From the NCBI RefSeq assembly GCF_001613425.1, contig NZ_BDCI01000007.1, forward strand, positions 372,001 to 436,000: DNA of 64,000 nucleotides, read 5' to 3'. A program made the position numbers and the translations under genes. Of this stretch, positions 49,142-58,314 are shown piece by piece. The DNA comes from Nocardia vulneris. GTDB taxonomy: Bacteria > Actinomycetota > Actinomycetes > Mycobacteriales > Mycobacteriaceae. Numbering within the stretch: position 1 is the stretch's first letter; each line of letters starts with the position of its first letter. The notes beneath the pieces were generated by a model, which saw only the letters and a list, made by a program, of their open reading frames with translations, did no database searches and was not told the DNA's origin.

Positions 49142-50652
49142 GGTTGTCCTTGCGAAGAAGTAGCGGGCGCGCCGACGGAGCCGGAGGGGCCTCGGGCTCC
49201 GGGAATCTCCGGAAATGGTATGTCGATCGTCGGAACTCGCGGCCGGGTAGTGGTCGGCGCGGTCGTCGTCGGTTTGCTGCTCGTCGACGGCGTGGTCGTC
49301 GTCGGGGTCGGGGTGGTGGTGGTCGGTTCGGGGGTGGTGGTCGGCGGTTCCGTCGTGGTGGTCCGCTCGACCGTGGTCGGCGGCGGCGGAACAGGTTTCG
49401 GCGTCGTCGTGCTGGTCACCGGCGGGGGCGGCGGCTTCGGCGCGGGCACCGACGTCGTGGTCGTCGCCGGGCCCTTGTTCGGGTTGGTGTCGCCGCCGAA
49501 CATCAGGTAGCCGACGGTGGCGACGAGCAGCACGCCGACCGCGACGCCGGCCGCGGTCCACTTCTGCGTGGTGGTGAAGCCCTTGTCTTGCGGCGGCACG
49601 CGGTTGCCACCGGTGCCCGGGTTGAGCATCGTCGCGGGCGCCGCGCCCGTGGCCTGGCCCGCCGCGCCGAGCGCACCGCCGGCCGGCGTCGAATAGCGCA
49701 CCGTCGCGCCGTCGAAATCCGAAGGGGTGGACGGCAACACGACGGTCGGGCCGGGCGGCAGCACCCGGGTGGCGCCGGTCAGCGGCGTCCCCGCGCCCGC
49801 ACCGCGCGGCGGGGGCGGCCTGCGGCCCGCGCGCACCGCGGCCACCGCGTCGGCGAACTCGCCGCCGCTGGCGTAGCGCAGGTTCGGGTCCTTGCCCATG
49901 GTGATCTCGATCAGCTCGCGCACGTTGCCGGGCAGATCGCCGGGCATCGGCGGCGGCGCCTCGCGGACGTGTTTCATCGCGACCGTGATCGCGCCGTCGC
50001 CGCTGAACGGCCGGGTACCGGCCAGCGCCTCGTAGCCGACGACGCCGAGCGAGTACACGTCGCTGGCGGCGGTGGCGTCCTCGCCGACCGCCTGCTCCGG
50101 CGCGATGTACTGGGCGGTGCCCATCACCATGCCGGTCTTGGTCACCGGCGAGGCGTCCACGGCCTTGGCGATGCCGAAGTCGGTGATCTTCACCTGACCG
50201 GTCGGCGTCACCAGGATGTTGCCCGGCTTCACGTCGCGGTGCACGACCCCGGCCCGGTGCGCCACATCGAGCGCGCGCCCGGTCTGCTCGAGCATGTCGA
50301 GCCCCTGGCCGACGGAGAGCCGGCCGAGCCGGTTCAGCACCGTGTTCAGCGGCTCGCCCTGCACCAGTTCCATGACCAGGTAGGCGGTTTCACTGCCCTG
50401 CGGGTCGGTGGTCTCGCCGTAGTCGTAGATGCCCGCGATCCCGGGGTGGTTCAGCTGGGCGGTGGTCTTGGCCTCGGTGCGGAACCGATGCCGGAACGTC
50501 GGGTCGGCGGAGAACTCCGACTTGAGCACCTTGACCGCCACCCGGCGATCCAGCCGGGTGTCCAGCGCCTCCCAGACCTGGCCCATGCCGCCGGTCGCGA
50601 TCAGCCGTTGCAGCCGATAGCGGTTGGCGATCATCGCACCGTTGTTCAGCAT
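49138..50652 (-). CDS. pknA: Ser/Thr protein kinase PknA
   Basis: The 504-residue kinase has [36 protein letters not shown] and [10 protein letters not shown]. It has a cytosolic Pro/Gly-rich linker, a membrane helix ([21 protein letters not shown], near 375–395) and a long Thr/Pro-rich external tail without PASTA repeats. It is longer than M. tuberculosis PknA (~430) because of the tail. Start 50652 ([14 protein letters not shown]) or 50634 are both possible. It controls elongation and division with PknB. Confidence 0.96.
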   Translation of the reverse strand: MLNNGAMIANRYRLQRLIATGGMGQVWEALDTRLDRRVAVKVLKSEFSADPTFRHRFRTEAKTTAQLNHPGIAGIYDYGETTDPQGSETAYLVMELVQGEPLNTVLNRLGRLSVGQGLDMLEQTGRALDVAHRAGVVHRDVKPGNILVTPTGQVKITDFGIAKAVDASPVTKTGMVMGTAQYIAPEQAVGEDATAASDVYSLGVVGYEALAGTRPFSGDGAITVAMKHVREAPPPMPGDLPGNVRELIEITMGKDPNLRYASGGEFADAVAAVRAGRRPPPPRGAGAGTPLTGATRVLPPGPTVVLPSTPSDFDGATVRYSTPAGGALGAAGQATGAAPATMLNPGTGGNRVPPQDKGFTTTQKWTAAGVAVGVLLVATVGYLMFGGDTNPNKGPATTTTSVPAPKPPPPPVTSTTTPKPVPPPPTTVERTTTTEPPTTTPEPTTTTPTPTTTTPSTSSKPTTTAPTTTRPRVPTIDIPFPEIPGARGPSGSVGAPATSSQGQP

Positions 50653-50683
50653 CCCCGTACCTTCACTCGCACATCCATCTCGT

Positions 50684-52150
50684 TCAGCCCCCTCGCAGAC
50701 CGGCGTCCAGCACCGCACGCGCGACCGGCGCGGCCACCGAACCGCCGGTCGCGGCCAGCGCCCGGTCGCCGCCGTTCTCCACGACCACCGCGATGGCGAT
50801 CTTCGGATTCTGGGCGGGCGCGAAGGCGATGTACCAGGCGTGCGGTGGGGTTTTGCGTGGATCGCTGCCGTGCTCGGCGGTGCCGGTCTTGGAAGCGATC
50901 TGATAGCGGGACTTGTTACCTCCGGCGGTGTTGCTTTCCGAGGCGATCATCAGATTCGTCAGCGAAGACGCTACCTGTGCGCTGACCGCTTGGCCGACCG
51001 AGACCGGCTTGGTTTTCGACAACTCACTGAGGTCGGGCCCCTGCAGTTGGTCGACCAGGTACGGCTGCATCCGGACCCCGCCGTTGGCCACGGTCGCGGC
51101 GATCACCGCGTTGTCCAGCGGCGTCAGCGCCACGTCCCGCTGCCCGATGCTGCTCTGGGCCAGCGCGGCGTTGTCCGAAATGGGGCCGACGGTGCCCTCG
51201 GCCACCGGGATCGGGATATCGCGGTGCGTGCCGATGCCGAAGGCGGCCGCCTCGTCCTTGAGGTTCGCGGCGCCCACCTTGACCCCGAGTTCGGCGAACG
51301 CGGTGTTGCACGAGAGCCGGAACGCGTCGTACAGCGAGGCGGTCGGGCCGGGCCCGCAGTTGCTGCCGTTGTAGTTCTCCAGCGTGGTGCTGGTGCCCGG
51401 CAGCGTGATGTTCGGCGCCGCGGTGAACTGGTCCTCCGGCGTCGCGACGTTGTTCGCCAGCGCCGCGGCGGTGACCACCACCTTGAACGTGGAACCCGGC
51501 GGATAGGTCTGCGAGACAGCGCGATTCAGCATCGGCTGGCGTTCGTCGGCGCTGAGCTCCTCCCACGCCTTGGTGCCGCTCGCCCCGTCGTGCCCGGACA
51601 GCAGGTTGGGGTCGTAGCTCGGCGTGGACACCATGGTGAGGATCTTGCCGGTGCTCGGCTCGATCGCCACCACCGAACCGGTGTAGCCCTTGCTGGTCAA
51701 CTGGTCGTAGGCGACCTGCTGCATGGCCGGGTCGAGCGTGGTGATCACGTTGCCGCCGCGCGGATCCCGGCCCGACACCATGTCGACCAGCCGCTGCCCG
51801 AACAGGTGACTGTCGGACCCGTTGAGCACCGAGTCCTCGGCCCGCTCGAGTCCCGTGGTCTTGTACTGGATCGAGTAGAACCCGGTGACCGGGGCGTAGG
51901 CCTCCGGCGAGGTCGGGTAGGTGCGCAGGTACTTGTACCGGTCGTCGGTGGCCACCGAATTCGCCAGCACGGTGCCGCCCGCGGAGATCTGCCCGCGCTG
52001 GCGCGAGTACTCGTCGAGCAGCACGCGGTTGTTGCGCGGATCGGTGCGTAGGTCGTCGGCCTTGATCACCTGGACGTAGGTGGCGTTGAGCAGCAGCGCG
52101 ACGATCATCACCATCACGGCGATCGCGACCCGGCGTAGGGGAGTGTTCAT
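50684..52150 (-). CDS. pbpA: Penicillin-binding protein A (class B transpeptidase)
   Basis: The 488-residue class B PBP has an N-terminal anchor ([21 protein letters not shown]), a dimerisation domain and a transpeptidase domain. The transpeptidase carries SxxK in [13 protein letters not shown] in RLSCNTAF and KTG in [10 protein letters not shown]. It crosslinks peptidoglycan. ATG 52150 overlaps the rodA stop by 4 nt. In mycobacteria PbpA is a PknB target in division. Confidence 0.97.
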   Translation of the reverse strand: MNTPLRRVAIAVMVMIVALLLNATYVQVIKADDLRTDPRNNRVLLDEYSRQRGQISAGGTVLANSVATDDRYKYLRTYPTSPEAYAPVTGFYSIQYKTTGLERAEDSVLNGSDSHLFGQRLVDMVSGRDPRGGNVITTLDPAMQQVAYDQLTSKGYTGSVVAIEPSTGKILTMVSTPSYDPNLLSGHDGASGTKAWEELSADERQPMLNRAVSQTYPPGSTFKVVVTAAALANNVATPEDQFTAAPNITLPGTSTTLENYNGSNCGPGPTASLYDAFRLSCNTAFAELGVKVGAANLKDEAAAFGIGTHRDIPIPVAEGTVGPISDNAALAQSSIGQRDVALTPLDNAVIAATVANGGVRMQPYLVDQLQGPDLSELSKTKPVSVGQAVSAQVASSLTNLMIASESNTAGGNKSRYQIASKTGTAEHGSDPRKTPPHAWYIAFAPAQNPKIAIAVVVENGGDRALAATGGSVAAPVARAVLDAGLRGG

Positions 52151-53637
52151 GTCGCGGGCCCCGCTTCCGGCCGGCCGCCCTCGGGCTTGCGCAGCAACTC
52201 GGTCGTCGCGTCCGCGATCGGGGCGGCGGGCACGCTCTTGCGGGCGGGCGCGGGCGCGCGGGCCGCGTCGGACACCTTGATCAGCAACGCGAGCAGCGCG
52301 TAGTTGGCCAGCAGCGAGGAACCACCGTAGGACATGAACGGCGTGGTGAGGCCGGTGAGCGGGATCAACTTGGTGACACCGCCGACCACCACGAACAACT
52401 GGATCGCAATGGTGAACGCCAGCCCGGCCGCCAGCAGCTTGCCGAAGCTGTCGCGCACGGCGAGCGCGGTGCGCAGGCCGCGCACGATGAACACCAGGAA
52501 CAGCACCAGCACCGCGGTGAGCCCGATCAGCCCGAGTTCCTCACCGATGGTGGTGATGATGAAGTCGGTCTTGGCGAAGGGCACCTGGTTGGGGCGCCCG
52601 CTGCCCAGGCCGGTGCCCGCGAGACCGCCGGTGGCCAGGCCGAACAGCGACTGCGAGATCTGATAGCCGGTGTTGTTGTAATCGTCGAACGGGTGCAGCC
52701 AGGTCTGCGTGCGCACCTGGACGTGCCCGAAAGTCTGGTAGGCGAACACGAAGCCGAGGCCGAGCAGCGCGCCGCCGATGATCAGCCAGCCCACTCGCTC
52801 GGTGGCGATGTAGAGCATCACCAGCACCGTGCCGAAGATCAGCAGCGAGGTGCCGAGGTCTTTCTCGAAGACGAGCACGCCGACGCAGACGATCCAGACC
52901 ACCACGATCGGACCGAGGTCGCGGCCGCGCGGGAACTCCATGCCCAGCAGGTGCCGACCGGCCGCGGTGAACAGGTCGCGCTTGGCCACCAGCACCGAGG
53001 CGAAGAAGATGATCAGCAGGATCTTTGCGAACTCGGCGGGCTGAATGTTGAAGCCCGGCACCTTGATCCAGTTCTTGGAGCCGTTGATCTCGGAGAACCG
53101 GCTCGGCAGCAGCGCGGGCATGGCCAGCGCGACGAGCCCGACCAGCCCGAGGGTGTAGCTGTAGCGCGCCAGCGTGCGGTAGTCCCGCAAGGCGATCAGC
53201 AGCACGACGAACACCACCATGCCGAGACCGGTCCACAGGATCTGCTTGTTGGCGTCGGGGGAGGGCATCGACCACGAGTTGTAGACCGCGGTCTGCTGAT
53301 CGGCCAGGTCGAGCCGGTGGATCAGCACCAGCCCGAGCCCGTTCAACAGCGCGACGATCGGCAGCAGCAGCGGGTCGGCGAAGGGGGCGAACCGGCGCAC
53401 CGCCAGATGCGCCACGCCGAACAAACCGAGATAGGCGGCACCGTATTTGGCGATATCCCAGGTGAGCGACTGCTCCTGACTGGCCTCGACCAGGAACAGC
53501 GCCGCCGTGGTGATCACTGCCGCGCCCGCCAGCAGCAACAGTTCGACATTGCGTCGAGTGCTCGGCGGGGGCGCGGGAGCGAAGCCGCCGGGAGGACTGG
53601 GAAAAGCCCCAGCGGACGGCGGTGCCGGTGCGGACAT
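52147..53637 (-). CDS. rodA: SEDS-family glycosyltransferase RodA/FtsW
   Basis: The 496-residue polytopic protein has about twelve helices. SEDS signatures include SRFSEINGSKNWIKVPGFNIQPAEFAKI (quoted in part by GSKNWIKVPGFNIQPAEF), FEKDLGTSLLIFGT and TGLTTPFMSYGGSSLLANY. It polymerises glycan strands with its cognate PBP, here pbpA directly downstream. Its ATG overlaps the pstP stop by 1 nt (TGATG). Confidence 0.96.
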   Translation of the reverse strand: MSAPAPPSAGAFPSPPGGFAPAPPPSTRRNVELLLLAGAAVITTAALFLVEASQEQSLTWDIAKYGAAYLGLFGVAHLAVRRFAPFADPLLLPIVALLNGLGLVLIHRLDLADQQTAVYNSWSMPSPDANKQILWTGLGMVVFVVLLIALRDYRTLARYSYTLGLVGLVALAMPALLPSRFSEINGSKNWIKVPGFNIQPAEFAKILLIIFFASVLVAKRDLFTAAGRHLLGMEFPRGRDLGPIVVVWIVCVGVLVFEKDLGTSLLIFGTVLVMLYIATERVGWLIIGGALLGLGFVFAYQTFGHVQVRTQTWLHPFDDYNNTGYQISQSLFGLATGGLAGTGLGSGRPNQVPFAKTDFIITTIGEELGLIGLTAVLVLFLVFIVRGLRTALAVRDSFGKLLAAGLAFTIAIQLFVVVGGVTKLIPLTGLTTPFMSYGGSSLLANYALLALLIKVSDAARAPAPARKSVPAAPIADATTELLRKPEGGRPEAGPAT

Positions 53638-55124
53638 CAGTCCGTCACCCGGCAGTTCTCCCCCGCGATCTGGGGGTTCGACGACGTGGTCGACGGCGGA
53701 ACCGGAGCCTCCGACTTGGTCGGTGTGGGGCGAGCGTCACCGGGGCCCGGCGGCGCGGGCTCGACGGTGGTGGTGGGGGCACTGCTGGTGGCCGGCGGCA
53801 ACGGCGGCTGCGGCTCGGCGGGCTGGGGCAGCACGCCCGGCTGCGGCACCGACTCCTTCACCGGGCACGGCGGCAGCAGCTCGCCCTGCGCGATGGAGCG
53901 CATCTGCTCCTTCGCGCGATCGAGCGAGCCCGGCGGCAGACCGCGCCCGACCTGCTCGCGGCCCGTCTGCTTGAGATCGGTGACCTTCAGCTGCTTGCAC
54001 GCCGACGGCAGATCGGCGCCCGGGTTCACCAGCGAGAGCTCACCGGTCTTGGTGACGCAGCCGACCTGGTTCACGTCGTGGATCGAGTAGCCGAGCACCG
54101 AACCCGGTAACCCGCGCAGGATCACCACCGAGCCGTTGTCCGCCCCGACGTAGTAGTTGCTGCGAATCATCTTGTAGCCGACCAGCAGTCCGACGCTGAC
54201 CGCGACCACCAGCGCCACCGCGAGCATGATCCAGCGCAGCTTGTGCGACTTGCCCTTGGCCTCCGGCTCCGGTGCCGCCGCCGCCCGGCGCGGTGCGGCG
54301 CGCGGCGGACGCATCGCCGCCGCCCGGCCCGCCGCGGTATTCGGTGGCGGCGTGTCCTCGTCCACCCCGGACGCCGCACCGGCGACGATCGGATGGCTCT
54401 GGCCGTAGTCGAGATCGATCACATCCGCGACGACCACCGTGACATTGTCCGGGCCGCCGCTGCGCAGCGCGAGCTCGATGAGCCGGTCGGCGCACTCGTC
54501 GGTGGAACCCTCGCGCATGGTGTTCGCGATGGTCTCGTCGCTCACCACATCGGAGAGGCCGTCGGAGCACAGCAGGTAGCGATCACCCGCGCGCGCCTCC
54601 CGCATGATCAGCGTCGGCTCGATCTCGTTGCCGGTGAGCGCGCGCATGATCAGCGAACGCTGCGGATGGGTGTGCGCCTGCTCGGGCGTGATCCGGCCCT
54701 CGTCGACCAGCGACTGCACGAACGTGTCGTCCCTGGTGATCTGGGCGAGCTCGCCGCCGCGCAGCAGATAGGCGCGGGAGTCACCGATATGGACCAGGCC
54801 CAGCTTCTTGCCCGCGAACAGGATCGCGGTGAGCGTGGTGCCCATCCCGTCCAGCTCGGGCTCCTCCTCGACCTGATCGGCGATCGCGGCATTGCCCTCC
54901 CGCGTCGCCGTGTCGAGCTTGCCGAGCAGATCGTCGCCCGGCTCGTCGTCGTCCAGATGCGCCAGCGCGGCGATCATCAGCTGCGAGGCCACCTCGCCTG
55001 CGGCATGGCCACCCATGCCGTCGGCGAGCGCGAGCAGCCGTGCGCCCGCGTAGACGGAGTCTTCGTTGTTGCCTCGGACGAGACCGCGGTCGCTGCGCGC
55101 TGCGTAGCGGAGAACGAGTGTCAC
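53637..55124 (-). CDS. pstP: PP2C-type Ser/Thr phosphatase PstP
   Basis: The 495-residue phosphatase reverses PknA/PknB phosphorylation. Metal-binding motifs are GNNEDSVYAG, LADGMGGHAAGE, VHIGDSRAYLL, CSDGLSDVV and SGGPDNVTVVV within ~240 residues. A linker, a membrane helix (WIMLAVALVVAVSVGLLVGY, near 300) and a Pro-rich external domain follow. GTG 55124 overlaps the fhaB stop by 4 nt; an upstream start is not needed. Confidence 0.97.
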   Translation of the reverse strand: MTLVLRYAARSDRGLVRGNNEDSVYAGARLLALADGMGGHAAGEVASQLMIAALAHLDDDEPGDDLLGKLDTATREGNAAIADQVEEEPELDGMGTTLTAILFAGKKLGLVHIGDSRAYLLRGGELAQITRDDTFVQSLVDEGRITPEQAHTHPQRSLIMRALTGNEIEPTLIMREARAGDRYLLCSDGLSDVVSDETIANTMREGSTDECADRLIELALRSGGPDNVTVVVADVIDLDYGQSHPIVAGAASGVDEDTPPPNTAAGRAAAMRPPRAAPRRAAAAPEPEAKGKSHKLRWIMLAVALVVAVSVGLLVGYKMIRSNYYVGADNGSVVILRGLPGSVLGYSIHDVNQVGCVTKTGELSLVNPGADLPSACKQLKVTDLKQTGREQVGRGLPPGSLDRAKEQMRSIAQGELLPPCPVKESVPQPGVLPQPAEPQPPLPPATSSAPTTTVEPAPPGPGDARPTPTKSEAPVPPSTTSSNPQIAGENCRVTD

Positions 55125-55588
55125 GATCGCAGCTCGATCACTGTTTTGCCGACACGGACCGGAGTGCCGAGCGGAACCCGCACGGCAGTGGTGACTTTCG
55201 CGCGATCGAGATAGGTGCCGTTCGTCGAACCGAGATCTTCGACGTACCAATCGTCGCCGCGGGGAGACAGTCGCGCATGTCTGGTCGAGGCGTAGTCATC
55301 GGTGAGCACCAGCGTGGAATCGTCCGCACGCCCGATCAGCACCGGTTGGGTGCCTAGCGAGATGCGGGTGCCGGCGAGTGAACCTTGAGTCACCACAAGA
55401 AATTTGGCGCCCTTCTGGCCCCGGCTGAAGGAGGGCAGCACCGCGGAACCGCGTGCGGCCCTGGGCTGGATCCGAATGCCGGATGCCGCGTAGATGTCGC
55501 TGCGCAAGGTGCGCAGCACCGCCCACACGAACAACCACAACAGCAGAAGGAACCCCGCACGGGTCAGTTGCAGGATCAGTCCCTGCAC
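55121..55588 (-). CDS. fhaB: FHA-domain membrane protein FhaB (FipA)
   Basis: The 155-residue protein starts VQGLILQLTRAGFLLLLWLF with a membrane helix. A C-terminal FHA domain follows: [37 protein letters not shown] (both quoted in part). FHA domains read phospho-threonine; the mycobacterial homologue links FtsZ and FtsQ under stress. GTG 55588 is chosen because it starts the conserved block and follows AGGTGGAG. Confidence 0.95.
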   Translation of the reverse strand: MQGLILQLTRAGFLLLLWLFVWAVLRTLRSDIYAASGIRIQPRAARGSAVLPSFSRGQKGAKFLVVTQGSLAGTRISLGTQPVLIGRADDSTLVLTDDYASTRHARLSPRGDDWYVEDLGSTNGTYLDRAKVTTAVRVPLGTPVRVGKTVIELRS

Positions 55589-55793
55589 GGCGCTCCACCT
55601 CCTGTTCGACCGTGTATGTCGGTGCCGTAGGTGCGGTTCGACCACCCCCACCAGCATGCTGGTCTTGCCGACCCCGGTATCCGGTGCCGTGCGTGTGTTG
55701 GCAGCATCATAGGGCCGAAGGTCGATTTCGATCACGATACGACCGACGAATCCCTGATGGCCAAGTCGTGACCGGCATCGCGAGCTTACGGGA

Positions 55794-57197
55794 TCAGACG
55801 ATACGGATCAGGATCTCGGAGTGCCCGGCGCGGATGACATCCCCGTCGGCGAGCTGCCAGTCCTGCACGGGCGAACCGTTGACCAGCGTGCCGTTGGTGG
55901 AACCCAGATCCGAGAGCATCGCGGTCGAACCGTCCCAGCGGACCTCGATATGTCTGCGCGAAACACCCGTGTCGGGCAGCCGGAAATGCGCGTCCTGGCC
56001 ACGGCCGATGATGTTGCTGCCCTCGCGCAACTGGTAGGTGCGGCCGCTGCCGTCATCGAGCTGAAGAGTCGCGGAATAGCCCGAACCGGCCTGCGGGGCA
56101 GCGCCGTACGCCGGCGCGGCGCCATAGCCCGGCTGCTGGCCGTACCCCGGCTGCTGCGAATAGGCCTGGCCGTAACCGCCCTGGTCGTCCTGGCCGTACG
56201 CACCCGGCTCGGCGTAAGCCTGATCGCCGTAACCCGGCTCGGCATAGCCCTGCTGGCCGTACCCCGGCTGGGCGTAGCCCTGACCTTGCTGGCCGTACGC
56301 CGGATCCGCGTACGCCTGATCGCCATAGCCTTGCTGGCCGTAACCCTGCTGGCCGTAACCCGGTTCCTGGTAACCCTGCTGGCCGTAGCCGGGCTCCTGA
56401 TAGCCCTGCTGGCCGTACCCCGGCTCCTGGTAACCCTGCTGACCGTAAGCGCGATCGGCATAGCCCTGCTGCTGGCCGTACCCCGGCTCCTGATAGCCCG
56501 GCTGACCGTAGGCCTGGCCACCCTGCTGATAGTCGTAGCCGTTCTGGTACTCGCCATACCCCTGCTGCGCGTCCGGCGCCTGATAGTCGGCCGAACCATA
56601 CGGTGCAGCGCCACGACCGTAGTCCTCGCGGTACGCGCCGTTCTGCGGACCGCCGCGACCAGCAGGCGGTGGGGCGTACCCGCGGTTGCGTGGATCGGAC
56701 TCCGCGGGCTCACGGCTCGGGTCGTAGCCTGAGTTCTGCGTCATGGGGCCAGCTCCTGGTTGCGGGTTATCAGGTCGTTGTGGCGGGGGTTCGGGGCTGT
56801 GAGCTGGTGTAGCTCGGCGACCGATGTCCGGGTCGACCCGGCCGCTTGCCCTGAACTGTCCGGTGTGCAGCGTAGGTGATGCCTCGAAAGCCACGTGTAC
56901 TTCGCCGTAGGTCTGCCACCCTTGCTCCCGGATGTAATCCTGCAGATGCTTGGCGAACGCGCGGGTCGTGAGGTCGTGATCGGCATCCAGTTGCTGGTGA
57001 TCCGAAGAATTGATCGTGATCACATAGCTGTTGGGCGCCAACAGATGTCCGCCGCCGAGCTCCTGGACATGATCGGCGGCCTCCTGTTGCAGCGCCGCCT
57101 CCACCTCCTGCGGCACGACATTCCCGCCGAACACCCGAGCGAACACGTCACCGACGGCGCCCTGCAGACGACGCTCGAACCGTGAAACGATGCCCAT
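55794..57197 (-). CDS. fhaA: FHA-domain protein FhaA with Gly/Tyr/Gln repeat linker
   Basis: The 467-residue protein has a conserved N-terminal domain of ~125 residues ([20 protein letters not shown]). A linker built of ~25 short repeats such as [15 protein letters not shown] spans ~150–365. The C-terminal FHA domain has [21 protein letters not shown] and [12 protein letters not shown]. In mycobacteria FhaA binds phosphorylated MurJ pseudokinase and CwlM. ATG 57197 matches the family start. It is the first gene of the seven-gene operon, 205 bp before fhaB. Confidence 0.96.
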   Translation of the reverse strand: MGIVSRFERRLQGAVGDVFARVFGGNVVPQEVEAALQQEAADHVQELGGGHLLAPNSYVITINSSDHQQLDADHDLTTRAFAKHLQDYIREQGWQTYGEVHVAFEASPTLHTGQFRASGRVDPDIGRRATPAHSPEPPPQRPDNPQPGAGPMTQNSGYDPSREPAESDPRNRGYAPPPAGRGGPQNGAYREDYGRGAAPYGSADYQAPDAQQGYGEYQNGYDYQQGGQAYGQPGYQEPGYGQQQGYADRAYGQQGYQEPGYGQQGYQEPGYGQQGYQEPGYGQQGYGQQGYGDQAYADPAYGQQGQGYAQPGYGQQGYAEPGYGDQAYAEPGAYGQDDQGGYGQAYSQQPGYGQQPGYGAAPAYGAAPQAGSGYSATLQLDDGSGRTYQLREGSNIIGRGQDAHFRLPDTGVSRRHIEVRWDGSTAMLSDLGSTNGTLVNGSPVQDWQLADGDVIRAGHSEILIRIV

Positions 57198-57424
57198 CTC
57201 GGCCTCCCTTCGGTGAGCGTCAGTTCTTCGGATCCGTAACAACGACACGCGGATATGGCGTGTCGCGTATCGAGCACGTTCATTGCATGATATCCACGAT
57301 CGTCCACACCTGTAACTCTTGGCGCGATCAGCAGGTTCCCCGGCTTGTCCAGCCCCCGCGTCACCAGCCGACAAGCACGATTTCGTGTCCGCGCGTGGTG
57401 CGTGATACTGTCTCGGAGTCGCTC

Positions 57425-57507
57425 GGGCGAGTGGCGGAATGGCAGACGCGCTGGCTTCAGGTGCCAGTGTCCTTCGGGACGTGGGGGTTCAAGTCCCCCT
57501 TCGCCCA
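57425..57507 (+). tRNA. leuT: tRNA-Leu (CAG)
   Basis: This 83-nt class II tRNA has acceptor GGGCGAG/TTCGCCC (one wobble), anticodon CAG in CTGGCTTCAGGTGCCAG, a long variable arm (TGTCCTTCGGGACG) and T-loop GTTCAAGTC. CCA is not encoded. It stands upstream of fhaA as in M. tuberculosis. Confidence 0.97.
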
Positions 57508-57520
57508 CCGTTGCACTCGT

Positions 57521-57627
57521 GCAAGGCTCGTGCTCGTAAAGGGCACGAGCCTTGCTCGTTTCACTCGTATTTGTGGGGGCGCAGCCCCCACGCCCCGCTC
57601 GGCGGGGCTTTGCCCCCCGAACCCCCC
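57521..57627. repeat. Post-tRNA element, copy 3
   Basis: A perfect 13-bp hairpin (GCAAGGCTCGTGC, 57521–57533; GCACGAGCCTTGC, 57543–57555) is followed by a core at 57569–57627. The core (TTTGTGGGGGCGCAGCCCCC and onward) is close to copies 1 and 2. Confidence 0.8.
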
Positions 57628-58314
57628 ATTCCTGTGTTGTTTGCGCATCCGGGGTCTTACGTGGTGGGTGCGTTTCGTGTTGGGGTGCGGCGTTGTTCGT
57701 GGGATGGCGCTGTCCTGGGGCACATCCCGCTGGGCGTGTTGGGGGGAGCCTCTTCTGTGTAATTTCTCGTTGGAGTTGTCACTCTTTGTGGTGCGGGCCT
57801 ATCACTGGCCGTTCTAAGGGGGGCTGGTCACTCTCGCGATGAAGGGTTGTCGCTCAGCGTCTCTGGGTTGTCGCTCTCGCGATGAAGCTCTGCGACTTTC
57901 CGTCCCCTTGGAGGGCTGACGCTTTTCGCCTGTGGCGGGCTATCACTCTGTGCCCGTGCAGGGCAATCACTCCCTGCTGGGCGGAGATAGCGGCCTGCCG
58001 TGGCGGGGGAGTGCTTCATGGTGGTGGATGGGGTGGGCGGGTAAAGGTTTCGGTGGGGTGGGCGGTGTTTGGTTCCAGGGGGATGTGGGGGAACGGGGAA
58101 AGTGGGAACTGATTTTCGGCGAAACGCAATAATTCTTCGATTCATTGCACGGGGTTTCGTGGTGGCGGCGCTATGCTCGCCCGCGAAACTATCCCGAATC
58201 GGGCGTTTCCCCAACGCTTACGCGTCACTCGTGTGGCTTCTGCGTGCGCGAAATGTGACGCCGTTCGTGGATCTTCCCAGAAATGTTCTACTCTCCGACT
58301 GCGAAGGATCGCGT
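57628..58314. other. Gene-free region with a degenerate periodic array
   Basis: About 690 bp without a supported gene. An array of nine (R)TCRCTCT-like boxes at 21–26 bp steps fills 57778–57990. The last ~250 bp should hold the lipase promoter and are more A/T-rich. Confidence 0.55.
57778..57990. repeat. Degenerate ~23-bp-period array
   Basis: Boxes start at 57778, 57801, 57827, 57849, 57870, 57892, 57918, 57942 and 57966. They read GTCACTCT, ATCACTGG, GTCACTCT, GTCGCTCA, GTCGCTCT, GCGACTTT, GACGCTTT, ATCACTCT and ATCACTCC. Two of them extend identically with CGCGATGAAG. Between boxes the sequence varies. Confidence 0.65.

Noticed and set aside
57778..57990. CRISPR array
   Set aside because: Repeats are about 8 bp and divergent, spacing is irregular and no cas genes are in the window.
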